A program made the position numbers and the translations under genes. From Roseovarius halotolerans (GTDB lineage: Bacteria; Pseudomonadota; Alphaproteobacteria; Rhodobacterales; Rhodobacteraceae), in the NCBI RefSeq assembly GCF_900172255.1, contig NZ_FWFU01000001.1, positions 372,001 to 436,000 of the forward strand: a stretch of DNA of 64,000 nt, written 5' to 3'. Of the stretch, positions 52,635-60,906 are shown piece by piece. The notes beneath the pieces were generated by a model, which saw only the letters and a list, made by a program, of their open reading frames with translations, searched no databases and was not told the DNA's origin. Every line of letters begins with the position of its first letter. Positions within the stretch are counted from its first letter, which is position 1.

Positions 52635-53528
52635 ATGAGCAAACCAGTACTTGGATTCGTAGGGCTGGGCCGGATGGGCGGACCGATGTCGCGTCGCTTG
52701 CTGGCGGCGGGCTACGAGGTGGTCGTGAACGACCAGAGCGCCGAGGCGATCGCAGCCGTGGTCGAGGCGGGCGCCAGCAGAGCAGACAGTCCCGCGGCCG
52801 TGGCCGACAGGGCCGATATCGTGCTCACGAGCCTGCCGACCCCGGCTATCGTCAAGGCCGTCGCGCTGGACGAGAACGGTATCGTGCAAGGCAAGCGCGC
52901 ACGGATCATGCTTGACGTGTCGACCACCGGGCCGACCACGGCGCGCGAAGTGGCCGCCGGTCTGGCCGAGAAGGGCAAGCAATGGGTCGATTGCCCTGTC
53001 AGCGGCGGGATCAAGGGTGCCCAGGAGGGAACATTGGCGCTGATGCTGTCCTGTCCCAAGGACGTATTTGATGAGGTCGCCCCGATCGTCGCTCATTTCG
53101 GCAAGTCTTTTCATGTCGGCGAGGAGGCCGGGCAGGCGCAGGTCGTGAAGCTGGCCAACAACATGCTGGCAGCGGCGGCGATCTTCCTGACCTCCGAGGC
53201 GATGGCGATGGGGGTCAAGGCGGGGATCGATGCCAAGACCATGCTGGACATCATCAACCTGTCCACGGGCCGCAACAGCGCCTCGCAGGACAAGTTCCCC
53301 AAGGCGGTCCTGCCGGGGACGTTCGATTTCGGCTTTGCGACGGCGCTGTCCTACAAGGACGTACGCCTGTGCATCGACGAGTCCGAGAATCTCGGGGTGC
53401 CGATGCTGGGTGGGGCGATGGTGCGCGAGATTCTGGCGATCACCAATTCCAAATACGGGCCTGACTCGGATTTCACCTGCATGGCGAAGCTGGTCGAGGA
53501 CTGGACCGGAGTGGAGATCCGTGGCTGA
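52635..53528 (+). CDS. 3-hydroxyisobutyrate dehydrogenase-family NAD(P) oxidoreductase
   Basis: ATG 52635 (MSKPVLGFVGLGRMGGPMSRRLL) is preceded by AGGAGG and gives 297 residues. The beta-hydroxyacid dehydrogenase motifs are present: GLGRMG, DCPVSGGIKGAQEGTL (substrate site) and the catalytic Lys in VKLANNMLAAA. Family members oxidise 3-hydroxyisobutyrate, tartronate semialdehyde, sulfolactaldehyde-like or similar beta-hydroxy acids. Its stop overlaps the next start by one base. Confidence 0.92.
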   Translation: MSKPVLGFVGLGRMGGPMSRRLLAAGYEVVVNDQSAEAIAAVVEAGASRADSPAAVADRADIVLTSLPTPAIVKAVALDENGIVQGKRARIMLDVSTTGPTTAREVAAGLAEKGKQWVDCPVSGGIKGAQEGTLALMLSCPKDVFDEVAPIVAHFGKSFHVGEEAGQAQVVKLANNMLAAAAIFLTSEAMAMGVKAGIDAKTMLDIINLSTGRNSASQDKFPKAVLPGTFDFGFATALSYKDVRLCIDESENLGVPMLGGAMVREILAITNSKYGPDSDFTCMAKLVEDWTGVEIRG

Positions 53529-54895
53529 TGACAGACAGGGGGGAGACATACGCCATTGAGGCCGCGGCGAAAGTGGCACAGGAGGTGCCGCTGGCGACCC
53601 TTGCGCCGCATTTCGACAAGGCGCGGATCTGCCTGACGGATTTCTACAGCTGCGCTTTCGAGGCGGCGGGCCTGCCCTGGTCGCAACAGGCCGAGGCCGT
53701 GGCTGAGCCGTCGCCGACCGGTGCGACGATAATCGGCGCCGCCAAGCGGGCGGTTCCGGGCGATGCAGCCTTTGCCAATGCGGTGCGCGGTCACGGTCTG
53801 GTGCGCGAAGACATGCATCCGGGTTCGATCGCGCATCTGGGCATCGTCGTCTGGCCCGCGCTGCTGGCGGCCGCGCAGGAGCACCGGATCTCCGGCGAGG
53901 ATTTTCTTGCCGGGGCTGTGGTCGGTTACGAGATGGGTGGCCGTCTGGGACGCGCCCTGGTCACGCCGGAAGTCGCGCGGCTGTTCCGGCCCACCGGCCT
54001 TGTCGGGCCGGTAGCGGCCGCGGCGGCGGTGGCGCGCGCCTTGCGCCTGCCGGTGGATGTCACGGCCAGCGCGCTGTCGCTGGCGGCAAATACGGCGGGC
54101 GGCATGAACCAGTGGCCGCATCACGGCGCTGACGAGATGTATTTCCACCCCGGATTCGCAGTGCGCAACGCGCTGACAAGCGTGCGGCTTGCGCAGGCGG
54201 GCGCCTGGGGATCGCCGGCGATCCTCGAGGGGGAGTCCGGGCTTCTGGCGGCCTTCGCACGGGTCACCGATGGCGCTGCCCTGGAGCTATTCCCCACGAA
54301 GGTCGAGGCCGAGATCGCCACCGTCTTCAACAAGGATGTCCCGGCCTGCAATTTCGCCCAGTCGCCCGCACAGACCGCGCTTGCGGCGCTGCAAAAGGCG
54401 GGAAAGCCCGCCAGCGAGATCGGAGAGGTGCGGCTTGAAACCTATGACGCGGCACTCAACTATCCCGGATGCGCATCGCTTGGCCCTTTTGGCACGCCGC
54501 TGGCGGCGAAGATGAGCATCGCGTTCGGCGTGGCTGCGGCGCTTGATGCCGGCGAGATCGCAGAGACCAATTATCAGAAGCTCGATGACGCCGCGATCAA
54601 GCGTCTCATCGGCGCTATGCGCTTTGATGTATCGCCCGAACTGAACGCCGCGTTCCCCGGCAAGCAGGGCGCGCGGGTCACGCTGCGTTTCCTTGATGGC
54701 AGCGAGACGGCATGCGCGCATGACGACATCCATTTCGCGACCCCCGAACTTATCGTTTCACGGTTCAACCGTCATGGCCGGGATCTTCTGGGACAGGATC
54801 GCGCGGAGCAACTGGGCAAGGCTATCGAGATGCTCGCATCGCTGGATGATGCGGCGCGCGTCGCGAGCCTGGGCGGGCTGGAGACAAGCACATGA
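53528..54895 (+). CDS. MmgE/PrpD family protein
   Basis: The 455-residue protein has MmgE/PrpD features: AVRGHGLVREDMHPGSIAHLGIVVWPALLAAAQE, GAVVGYEMGGRLGRAL, FRPTGLVGPVAAAAAVARAL and ALSLAANTAGGMNQW. The family includes 2-methylcitrate dehydratase, cis-aconitate decarboxylase and iminodisuccinate epimerase, so the reaction here is probably a dehydration, decarboxylation or epimerisation of a polycarboxylate. Overlaps by one and four bases couple it to the dehydrogenase and the importer genes. Confidence 0.9.
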   Translation: MTDRGETYAIEAAAKVAQEVPLATLAPHFDKARICLTDFYSCAFEAAGLPWSQQAEAVAEPSPTGATIIGAAKRAVPGDAAFANAVRGHGLVREDMHPGSIAHLGIVVWPALLAAAQEHRISGEDFLAGAVVGYEMGGRLGRALVTPEVARLFRPTGLVGPVAAAAAVARALRLPVDVTASALSLAANTAGGMNQWPHHGADEMYFHPGFAVRNALTSVRLAQAGAWGSPAILEGESGLLAAFARVTDGAALELFPTKVEAEIATVFNKDVPACNFAQSPAQTALAALQKAGKPASEIGEVRLETYDAALNYPGCASLGPFGTPLAAKMSIAFGVAAALDAGEIAETNYQKLDDAAIKRLIGAMRFDVSPELNAAFPGKQGARVTLRFLDGSETACAHDDIHFATPELIVSRFNRHGRDLLGQDRAEQLGKAIEMLASLDDAARVASLGGLETST

Positions 54896-55851
54896 CCGAA
54901 ACACAGATACTCATAGAGTCCACGCTGCAGGCCATCGCAGCGGGCATTTTGATCGGAGCGATCTACGGGCTGATGTGCGTCGGCCTGGCGATGATCTTCG
55001 GGATCATGCGGGTCATCAATTTCGCTCAGGGCGACTTCATGATGATCGGCATGTATGCCGCCTTCTTTGCGTTGACGCTGCTTGGGTTGCCGTCCTTCCT
55101 GGGGCCGGTGGTGGGGCCTTACGTGGCGGTGCTGCTGGCGGCGCCGCTTCTTTATGGCTTCGGCTGGCTCATTCACCGGACGCTGATCCGGCGCGTCACC
55201 GGGATCGAGACGGCGGACCTGGAAGGCGAGGGGCATTACGCCCAGTTGATCCTGACGCTCGGGATCGCGCTTATCCTTCAGAACGGGGCGATGATTCTGT
55301 TCGGCGCCGAACTGATCTCGATCCGCACGCCGCTTTCGAGTGATGCGATCTTCGTGGGGCCGTTTCTTGACGGGCTCGCGGTGTTCCTCAACAAGGCGCG
55401 GCTGGTTTCGGCCTGTATCTCGGTGGTGATCATTGTCGCGCTCTGGTGGGTCATCAAGAGCACAACCCTGGGCAAATCGCTTCGTGCCGCCGCCGACAAC
55501 CCCGAGGCCGCGATCTATATGGGGATCGACGTAGACCGCTCGCACCGGACGGCTTTTGCGCTGGGAACCGCGATTACCGCGACGGCGGGGGGGCTGCTGG
55601 CGACGAACTATCCGTTCCATCCGTTCGTCGGCCTGGAGTACGTGATCATCATGTATGCCGGGGTCGTCCTTGGCGGGATCGGCAGCGTGATCGGGGCCTT
55701 CTGGGGCGGCATGGCGATCGGGCTGGTGCAACAGCTGTCCACCATCATTCTGCCGACACAGCTTCAGAACGCGACGATCTTCGTCTTCTTCCTGCTGATC
55801 GTGATCCTGCGCCCGCAGGGGTTCTTTGGCCGCAACGTGGAGCGCACCTGA
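54892..55851 (+). CDS. livH: Branched-chain amino acid-type ABC permease (LivH)
   Basis: The 319-residue protein has about eight hydrophobic helices and LivH motifs: GAIYGLMCVGLAMIFGIMRVINFAQGDFMMIG, LRAAADNPEAAIYMGIDVDR and GGIGSVIGAFWGG. ATG 54892 overlaps the MmgE/PrpD stop, and its stop overlaps the next start. Family-4 importers carry many organic acids and aromatic compounds besides amino acids. Confidence 0.94.
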   Translation: MTETQILIESTLQAIAAGILIGAIYGLMCVGLAMIFGIMRVINFAQGDFMMIGMYAAFFALTLLGLPSFLGPVVGPYVAVLLAAPLLYGFGWLIHRTLIRRVTGIETADLEGEGHYAQLILTLGIALILQNGAMILFGAELISIRTPLSSDAIFVGPFLDGLAVFLNKARLVSACISVVIIVALWWVIKSTTLGKSLRAAADNPEAAIYMGIDVDRSHRTAFALGTAITATAGGLLATNYPFHPFVGLEYVIIMYAGVVLGGIGSVIGAFWGGMAIGLVQQLSTIILPTQLQNATIFVFFLLIVILRPQGFFGRNVERT

Positions 55852-57641
55852 TGAGCAAGGTCTTCAAGTCACTCATCCCGTTCGGGATCTTCGCGGTCGC
55901 CTATCTTGCCCTCAGCATGGTCGTGACCAATTCCTACTACCAGTTCATCCTGACGATGGTTCTGGTCTGGGCCAGCTTCGGGCTGTCCTGGAACATGCTG
56001 AGCGGCTATACCGGCCTTATCTCCTTCGGTCATGCCTCGTTCTTCGGGCTCGGCGCCTTTGCGACGGTGCTGGCGCATTACCATCTGGGGATCTCGCCCT
56101 GGATCATGTTGCCGGTCTCGGCCCTGATCGGCGCGACGGCCGGGGTGCTGATCGGCCTGCCGACATTCCGTCTGCGCGGACATTACTTCGCGCTTTCGAT
56201 GCTCGCCTACCCGCTGGCATTCATGTATGTATTTCAGTGGCTTGGCTATCCCGAAATCAGCCTGCCGCGCGAAAGGGAAAACCCCGCGGCCTACATGCAG
56301 TTCGATGACGGGCGCATATACACGCTCCTGGCGATGCTGATCCTTGCCGCCATCGTGGTGCTGACCCGGATCATCGAAACCCGGCGTTTCGGCATGGCGC
56401 TGATCGCCATCAAGCAGAACGAGGCGGCGGCAGAGGCAGCGGGGATCAATACCCTGGGCTGGAAACTTGCCGCCATCGCCGTCAGTGGCGGAATCGCGGG
56501 ATTGGTCGGCGCCTTCTATTCCGTCGTGATCCTGGTGATCACCCCCCACAGCGTTTTCGGGATGCTGATCTCGGCCCAGGCGCTGACCGTGACCATGTTC
56601 GGCGGTGTGGGGACGGTCTGGGGGCCGATCATCGGTGCGTCCTTCCTGATCCCGATCGCCGAAACGCTGCACGCCGAACTGGGCAGCTACCTGCCCGGCA
56701 TCCAAGGGGTTGTCTATGGCATTGCCATCGTGGTGCTGATCATCGCCGCACCCGAAGGTCTGTACTGGAAGGCGCGCGACCTGTTTCGCGGCCGAAGCGG
56801 AACGGGTGGCGAAACGGAGATGCCGAAGTCCGAGACACCGGCGGATGCCGAGGCGCTGGCGACGGTCACGCCCTTGCCCACCCAGTTCAGGACGAGTGCG
56901 GATGCAGACGCCGAACCGGTGCTTGAGGTCGACAACCTGTCGAAAAGTTTCGGGGGCCTGAAGGCGGTGCAGAATGTCAGCTTCAAGGTGCCTGCCGGCA
57001 TGATCCTGGGCATCATCGGCCCCAACGGGGCGGGCAAGACCACGCTTTTCAACCTGCTGAACGGTTTTCAGAAACCGGATGAGGGGCGTGTGAGGCTGAA
57101 TGGCGGTGACGTGCTGGGTGAAAAGCCGCATGCGATCTGCCGCGCCGGGGTCGGCCGGACCTTTCAGATCATGCGCCCGTTCAAGCGGATGAGCGTGCAT
57201 GACAACGTCAAGGTCGGCGCATATGTCCACGCCGCTAGCGAGGACGAGGCCGAAGAGATCACGCGCGCGGCGCTGCACGAGGCGGGGCTCGACGGTATCG
57301 CCGAGCGGATGGCCGGGGGCCTGACCACCAAGGATCTGCGCCTGATGGAACTGGCGCGCGCGCTGGCGGGGCGGCCTGAGATCCTGTTGCTGGACGAGAC
57401 TCTGGCCGGACTCGGCAAACATGAATCCGAAGAGGTGATCGCAATCATCCGGCGGCTTGCGAAAAGCGGCAAGACCATCGTGATCATCGAGCACACGATG
57501 CAGGCAATGGTTCAGTTGGTGGATCGTTTCCTGGTTCTGGATCACGGCGAGGTCGTCACCGAGGGCGAGCCCGAAGCCGTCACCCGCGATCCGCGTGTCA
57601 TCGAGGCGTATCTTGGCAAGAAGTGGGCGAGCAATGCTTGA
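55851..57641 (+). CDS. Fused ABC permease-ATPase (LivM-LivG)
   Basis: ATG 55851 (MSKVFKSLIPFGIFAVAYLAL) gives 596 residues. Residues 1-310 are a LivM-type permease (LSWNMLSGYTGLISFGHASFFGLGAF, FRLRGHYFALSMLA, AIKQNEAAAEAAGIN). A 50-residue charged linker leads to a LivG-type ATPase with Walker A GPNGAGKTT, GVGRTFQIMRPF and Walker B EILLLDETLAGLG. The C-loop reads GLTTKDLRLMELARAL in place of the usual SGGQ-like sequence, a variant seen in a LivG subgroup. It overlaps its neighbours by one and eight bases. Confidence 0.93.
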   Translation: MSKVFKSLIPFGIFAVAYLALSMVVTNSYYQFILTMVLVWASFGLSWNMLSGYTGLISFGHASFFGLGAFATVLAHYHLGISPWIMLPVSALIGATAGVLIGLPTFRLRGHYFALSMLAYPLAFMYVFQWLGYPEISLPRERENPAAYMQFDDGRIYTLLAMLILAAIVVLTRIIETRRFGMALIAIKQNEAAAEAAGINTLGWKLAAIAVSGGIAGLVGAFYSVVILVITPHSVFGMLISAQALTVTMFGGVGTVWGPIIGASFLIPIAETLHAELGSYLPGIQGVVYGIAIVVLIIAAPEGLYWKARDLFRGRSGTGGETEMPKSETPADAEALATVTPLPTQFRTSADADAEPVLEVDNLSKSFGGLKAVQNVSFKVPAGMILGIIGPNGAGKTTLFNLLNGFQKPDEGRVRLNGGDVLGEKPHAICRAGVGRTFQIMRPFKRMSVHDNVKVGAYVHAASEDEAEEITRAALHEAGLDGIAERMAGGLTTKDLRLMELARALAGRPEILLLDETLAGLGKHESEEVIAIIRRLAKSGKTIVIIEHTMQAMVQLVDRFLVLDHGEVVTEGEPEAVTRDPRVIEAYLGKKWASNA

Positions 57642-58341
57642 AATTCGTAATCTCTCTGCTGGGTATTCCGAAATCGCGGTTCTGCACGACCTTTCCGTCG
57701 GCGTGGAGGCGGGCCAGTTCGTTTCGATCGTGGGGCCGAACGGCGCGGGTAAATCGACGCTTTTCAAGACGATTTCGGGCACCGTGAAGCCAATGGGCGG
57801 GGAAATCCTGTTCGAGGGCGAGAACCTGATGAAACTTGCCCCCGCCGCGCGCCCGCACCTGGGCATCGCGCATGTGCCCGAGGGCCGTCAGGTGTTCAGT
57901 TCGCTGACCGTGCTCGAGAATCTCGAGATGGGCGCAATCACGGAAGCGGGCAAGAAGAACTGGGCCCAGACGCTGGAGCAGATCTATAGCTGGCTGCCGG
58001 TCCTCGAGGATCGCGCTGGGCAGTTCGCCGGGACACTGTCGGGCGGCGAGCAGCAGATGGTCGCCATCGGCCGTGGTCTCGCGTCTTCGCCCAAACTTCT
58101 GATGTTGGATGAACCGTCGATGGGGCTCGCCCCGGCGATCGCCGATTTCGTCTTCGATAAGCTCATGGAAATCCGAAAGGATGCCGGTTTGACCATCTTG
58201 CTCGTGGAGCAGCGCGTCGCCGAGGCGCTGCAGGTCGCTGACAAGGGATACGTGCTGGAAACGGGGCGCGTGGTTCTGGAGGGCGATGGCGAGACACTGA
58301 AGGCGGATGACCGCGTCAGGCAGGCATATCTCGGCATGTAG
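57634..58341 (+). CDS. livF: Branched-chain amino acid-type ABC ATPase (LivF)
   Basis: ATG 57634 (MLEIRNLSAGYSEIAVLHDLS) gives 235 residues, overlapping the LivM-LivG gene by eight bases. Walker A GPNGAGKST, VPEGRQVFSSLTVLENLEMGA, signature LSGGEQQMVAIGRGL and Walker B LLMLDEPSMGLAP are canonical. Confidence 0.95.
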   Translation: MLEIRNLSAGYSEIAVLHDLSVGVEAGQFVSIVGPNGAGKSTLFKTISGTVKPMGGEILFEGENLMKLAPAARPHLGIAHVPEGRQVFSSLTVLENLEMGAITEAGKKNWAQTLEQIYSWLPVLEDRAGQFAGTLSGGEQQMVAIGRGLASSPKLLMLDEPSMGLAPAIADFVFDKLMEIRKDAGLTILLVEQRVAEALQVADKGYVLETGRVVLEGDGETLKADDRVRQAYLGM

Positions 58342-58366
58342 ACCGTTTGAAAAGGGAGGAACGACA

Positions 58367-59575
58367 ATGAATATAATGAGAAAATTGATGTGCAGCACGG
58401 TCGTCGCCGCGCTCGGCGCTGGAAGCGCGCTGGCGCAGGATGCCGAGCCGGTTCAGATCGGGCTGATCGCGCCGGTGTCGGGGATCTATGCACGGCCCGG
58501 CCAGGTGATGAAGATGGGCGCAGAATTGGGTGTCGAGGATGTGAACGCCGCTGGCGGGATCGAATGCCTCAACGGTGCGCCGCTTGAACTGGTTGTGATC
58601 GACTCCGGCGACTCGGTGGAGAAAGCCACCAATGCCGCGCAGCGGATGGTGGCCGATTATCCGGACCTGGTGGGCGCCACCGGTTCGTATCTCAGCTCTT
58701 TCACCCTGGCGGTGACCGAGGTGACCGAGCGCGCGAACCTGCCGGTGTTGACCCTGTCCTATTCGGATCTCATCACCGAGCGCGGGTATGAAAATGTGTT
58801 CCAGACGTCGGCGACAGCCGGTGGCCAGGCTGAGATCGCGTTGCCGATCATCATGGACCTGGCCGAGGAGCAGACCGGCAAGCGCCCCGAAACGGTGGCG
58901 GTGATCACCGACAACACCGCAGCCTCGCTGTCATCCGTCGAGCGGATGAAGAACGGGCTGCTTGACGATGTCGGGCTTGAGCTGGTTTCCGAAGAGGTCT
59001 TCACGCCGCCGCTCAGCGATGCAACATCGCTGATCCAGACGATCCGGGCGCGCCAGCCCGATCTGCTGTTCTTCCTGCCGACGGTTATTTCGGATGCCAA
59101 TCTCATCCTTGAAAAGATGCAGGAATTCCGTGTCAGCGTTCCCACGATCTCGTTCGGGATCGCCATCGCGGAACCCGAAGTGCTCAACACCATGGACCCG
59201 GAGCTTCTCGACGGGGTGATGTCGGCTGTGGCCAACTGGGGTGCCGCCGGTCAGGAGGACCTGATCCAGCGGCTGAAGGATGAATATGGCGAGCCGTGGA
59301 TGACGCAGAATGCCATTTCGACCTATGGCGACATGTGGGTGTTCAAAGCGGCACTTGAGGAGAGCTGCAGCCGCGACCGCGAGGCACTGGGCGAGGCACT
59401 GCGCAATCTCGACGGCGGGCCATCCGAATACTATCCCGGCGGCACCATCAGCTTTGACGACATGGGTCGCCGTGAAGGGGCCAGTCTGACGATCATCCAG
59501 TGGCAGGAGGGCGTGCCGGTAACGGTATTCCCCGAGGAGCTGGCTGTCGCCGCGCCTAAATGGCCGACCGAATGA
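58367..59575 (+). CDS. Branched-chain amino acid-type substrate-binding protein
   Basis: ATG 58367 (MNIMRKLMCSTVVAALGAGSALAQ) follows AAAGGGAGGAACG and has a Sec signal peptide; 402 residues. The Peripla_BP_6 fold is shown by VQIGLIAPVSGIYARPGQVMKMGAELGVEDVNAAGGI and GATGSYLSSFTLAVTEVTERANLPVLT. It binds the imported substrate in the periplasm. Placement after the ATPase genes is the common Liv order in such islands. Confidence 0.93.
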   Translation: MNIMRKLMCSTVVAALGAGSALAQDAEPVQIGLIAPVSGIYARPGQVMKMGAELGVEDVNAAGGIECLNGAPLELVVIDSGDSVEKATNAAQRMVADYPDLVGATGSYLSSFTLAVTEVTERANLPVLTLSYSDLITERGYENVFQTSATAGGQAEIALPIIMDLAEEQTGKRPETVAVITDNTAASLSSVERMKNGLLDDVGLELVSEEVFTPPLSDATSLIQTIRARQPDLLFFLPTVISDANLILEKMQEFRVSVPTISFGIAIAEPEVLNTMDPELLDGVMSAVANWGAAGQEDLIQRLKDEYGEPWMTQNAISTYGDMWVFKAALEESCSRDREALGEALRNLDGGPSEYYPGGTISFDDMGRREGASLTIIQWQEGVPVTVFPEELAVAAPKWPTE

Positions 59576-59639
59576 CAAATGCCGTGCCGGGTCGCAAGGC
59601 CCGGCACAGCCGAAGGAAAGTTAAAATAGAAGGAGCAAG

Positions 59640-60014
59640 ATGATGGACAAGGAAACCTTCGAGCGGGGCCTCGAAATCCGCAAATCCGTTCTGGGCGCGG
59701 AATTCGTCGAGAACTCGATCAACAATGCGGATGATTTCAACCGCCCGATGCAGGAGCTCGTGACCGAGTATTGCTGGGGCGCGGTCTGGGGCCGGGACGG
59801 GCTTGAGAAAAAGACCCGCTCGATGCTCAACCTGGCTATGATCAGCGCATTGAACCGGCCGCATGAACTGAAGATGCATATCAAGGGCGCATTGCGCAAC
59901 GGCGTCTCGAAGGAGGAGATTTGCGAAGTGTTCCTTCAGGTTGCTATCTATTGCGGTGTTCCTGCTGCGGTGGATGCGTTCCGCACGGCGCGCGAGGCCT
60001 TCGAGGAAATGTGA
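59640..60014 (+). CDS. Carboxymuconolactone decarboxylase-family protein
   Basis: The 124-residue protein starts MMDKETFERGLEIRKSVLGAEFVENSI with AGAAGGAG upstream; the start may be either of two adjacent ATGs. The pattern (QELVTEYCWGAVWGRDGLEKKTRSMLNLAMISALNRPHELKMHIKGALRNG...AIYCGVPAAVDAF) is the PcaC-type gamma-carboxymuconolactone decarboxylase family; the AhpD CxxC pair is absent. It may decarboxylate a carboxylated lactone feeding the lactonase encoded next. Confidence 0.9.
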   Translation: MMDKETFERGLEIRKSVLGAEFVENSINNADDFNRPMQELVTEYCWGAVWGRDGLEKKTRSMLNLAMISALNRPHELKMHIKGALRNGVSKEEICEVFLQVAIYCGVPAAVDAFRTAREAFEEM

Positions 60015-60021
60015 GGCGAGG

Positions 60022-60819
60022 ATGAGCGAAATCTATGAACTTCTGGCGATCCGCTATGCGCATAACGCGCGGCGATCGCCCGAGAATTTCATCGGGGGGG
60101 ATCCGCATGACACGGATATGCCCCTCGATTATTTCGTGTGGGTGATCCGCAACGCGCATCGCACCATCGTCGTCGATACCGGTTTCGGCGAGCAGCAGGC
60201 AAGAGAGCGGGGCAGGGACATCCTGCATCCGGTGTCGGAGGGGCTTCAGGCGGCGGGTGTGGACCCGGATGCGGTGAAGGACGTGATCATCACTCATATG
60301 CACTACGACCACGCGGGCAACAACGACCTCTTTCAGAACGCCTGCTTTCACCTTCAGGACAGCGAGATGGCTTTCGCCACCGGTCGTTGCATGTGCCATG
60401 CCCATGCAAACCATCCCTACAATGTCGAGGATGTGGTGGGGCTGGTGCGGCGGGTCTATGCGGGGTCGGTTCAGTTTCATGACACGGTGTCCGAACTGGC
60501 GCCGGGGATCACGCTGCACCATGTGGGCGGCCATGCGCGCGGGCTGCAATGCGTGCGCGTCATGACGGCGCGCGGCCCGGTTCTGTTGGCGTCGGATGCA
60601 ACACATCACTACAGGCACATGGACGAGGGCAAGGTCTTTCCGACCTGCGACAGCGTTTCGGACGCGCTTCTCGGCTATGATACCCTGCGCAGCCTGGCAA
60701 AGCCCGGACATATCATTCCGGGTCACGACCCCAAGGTGATGAGCCTCTATCCCCCTCTGTCCAAACAGGCCGAGGACTGGATCGTCCGTCTCGATATCGA
60801 ACCGGCCGAGGGCGGTTAA
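60022..60819 (+). CDS. Metallo-beta-lactamase-fold hydrolase, N-acyl-homoserine lactonase type
   Basis: ATG 60022 (MSEIYELLAIRYAHNARRSPENF) follows GAGGCGAGG and gives 265 residues; the longer frame is the shadow of the previous gene. The metal-binding HMHYDHAGN motif, the later His in GGHARGLQ, Asp in LASDATHHY and His in IIPGHDP give the full dinuclear site. Such enzymes hydrolyse lactones; in this operon a pathway lactone is a more likely substrate than a quorum signal. A terminator follows. Confidence 0.9.
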   Translation: MSEIYELLAIRYAHNARRSPENFIGGDPHDTDMPLDYFVWVIRNAHRTIVVDTGFGEQQARERGRDILHPVSEGLQAAGVDPDAVKDVIITHMHYDHAGNNDLFQNACFHLQDSEMAFATGRCMCHAHANHPYNVEDVVGLVRRVYAGSVQFHDTVSELAPGITLHHVGGHARGLQCVRVMTARGPVLLASDATHHYRHMDEGKVFPTCDSVSDALLGYDTLRSLAKPGHIIPGHDPKVMSLYPPLSKQAEDWIVRLDIEPAEGG

Positions 60820-60873
60820 CCTTCCTGGCAACATGCCCGGTCTCGAATGATCGTCGCGATGTTGCTCTTTCTT

Positions 60874-60906
60874 GCCCCGGCCCGCCGACGCGGTGCCGGG
60901 GCTTTT
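60874..60906 (+). terminator. Terminator of the catabolic operon
   Basis: GCCCCGGC (60874-60881) pairs with GCCGGGGC (60895-60902) around a 13-base loop, followed by TTTTCT. It lies between convergent genes; the T-tract favours use by the plus-strand operon. Confidence 0.8.

Noticed and set aside
55869..57866. Open frame of about 665 codons opposite livMG
   Set aside because: Antisense shadow; the plus strand encodes a clear permease-ATPase fusion.
60022..60819. Quorum-quenching role for the lactonase-like gene
   Set aside because: The gene is embedded in a catabolic operon and no LuxI/LuxR genes are in the window, so a pathway lactone is more likely.
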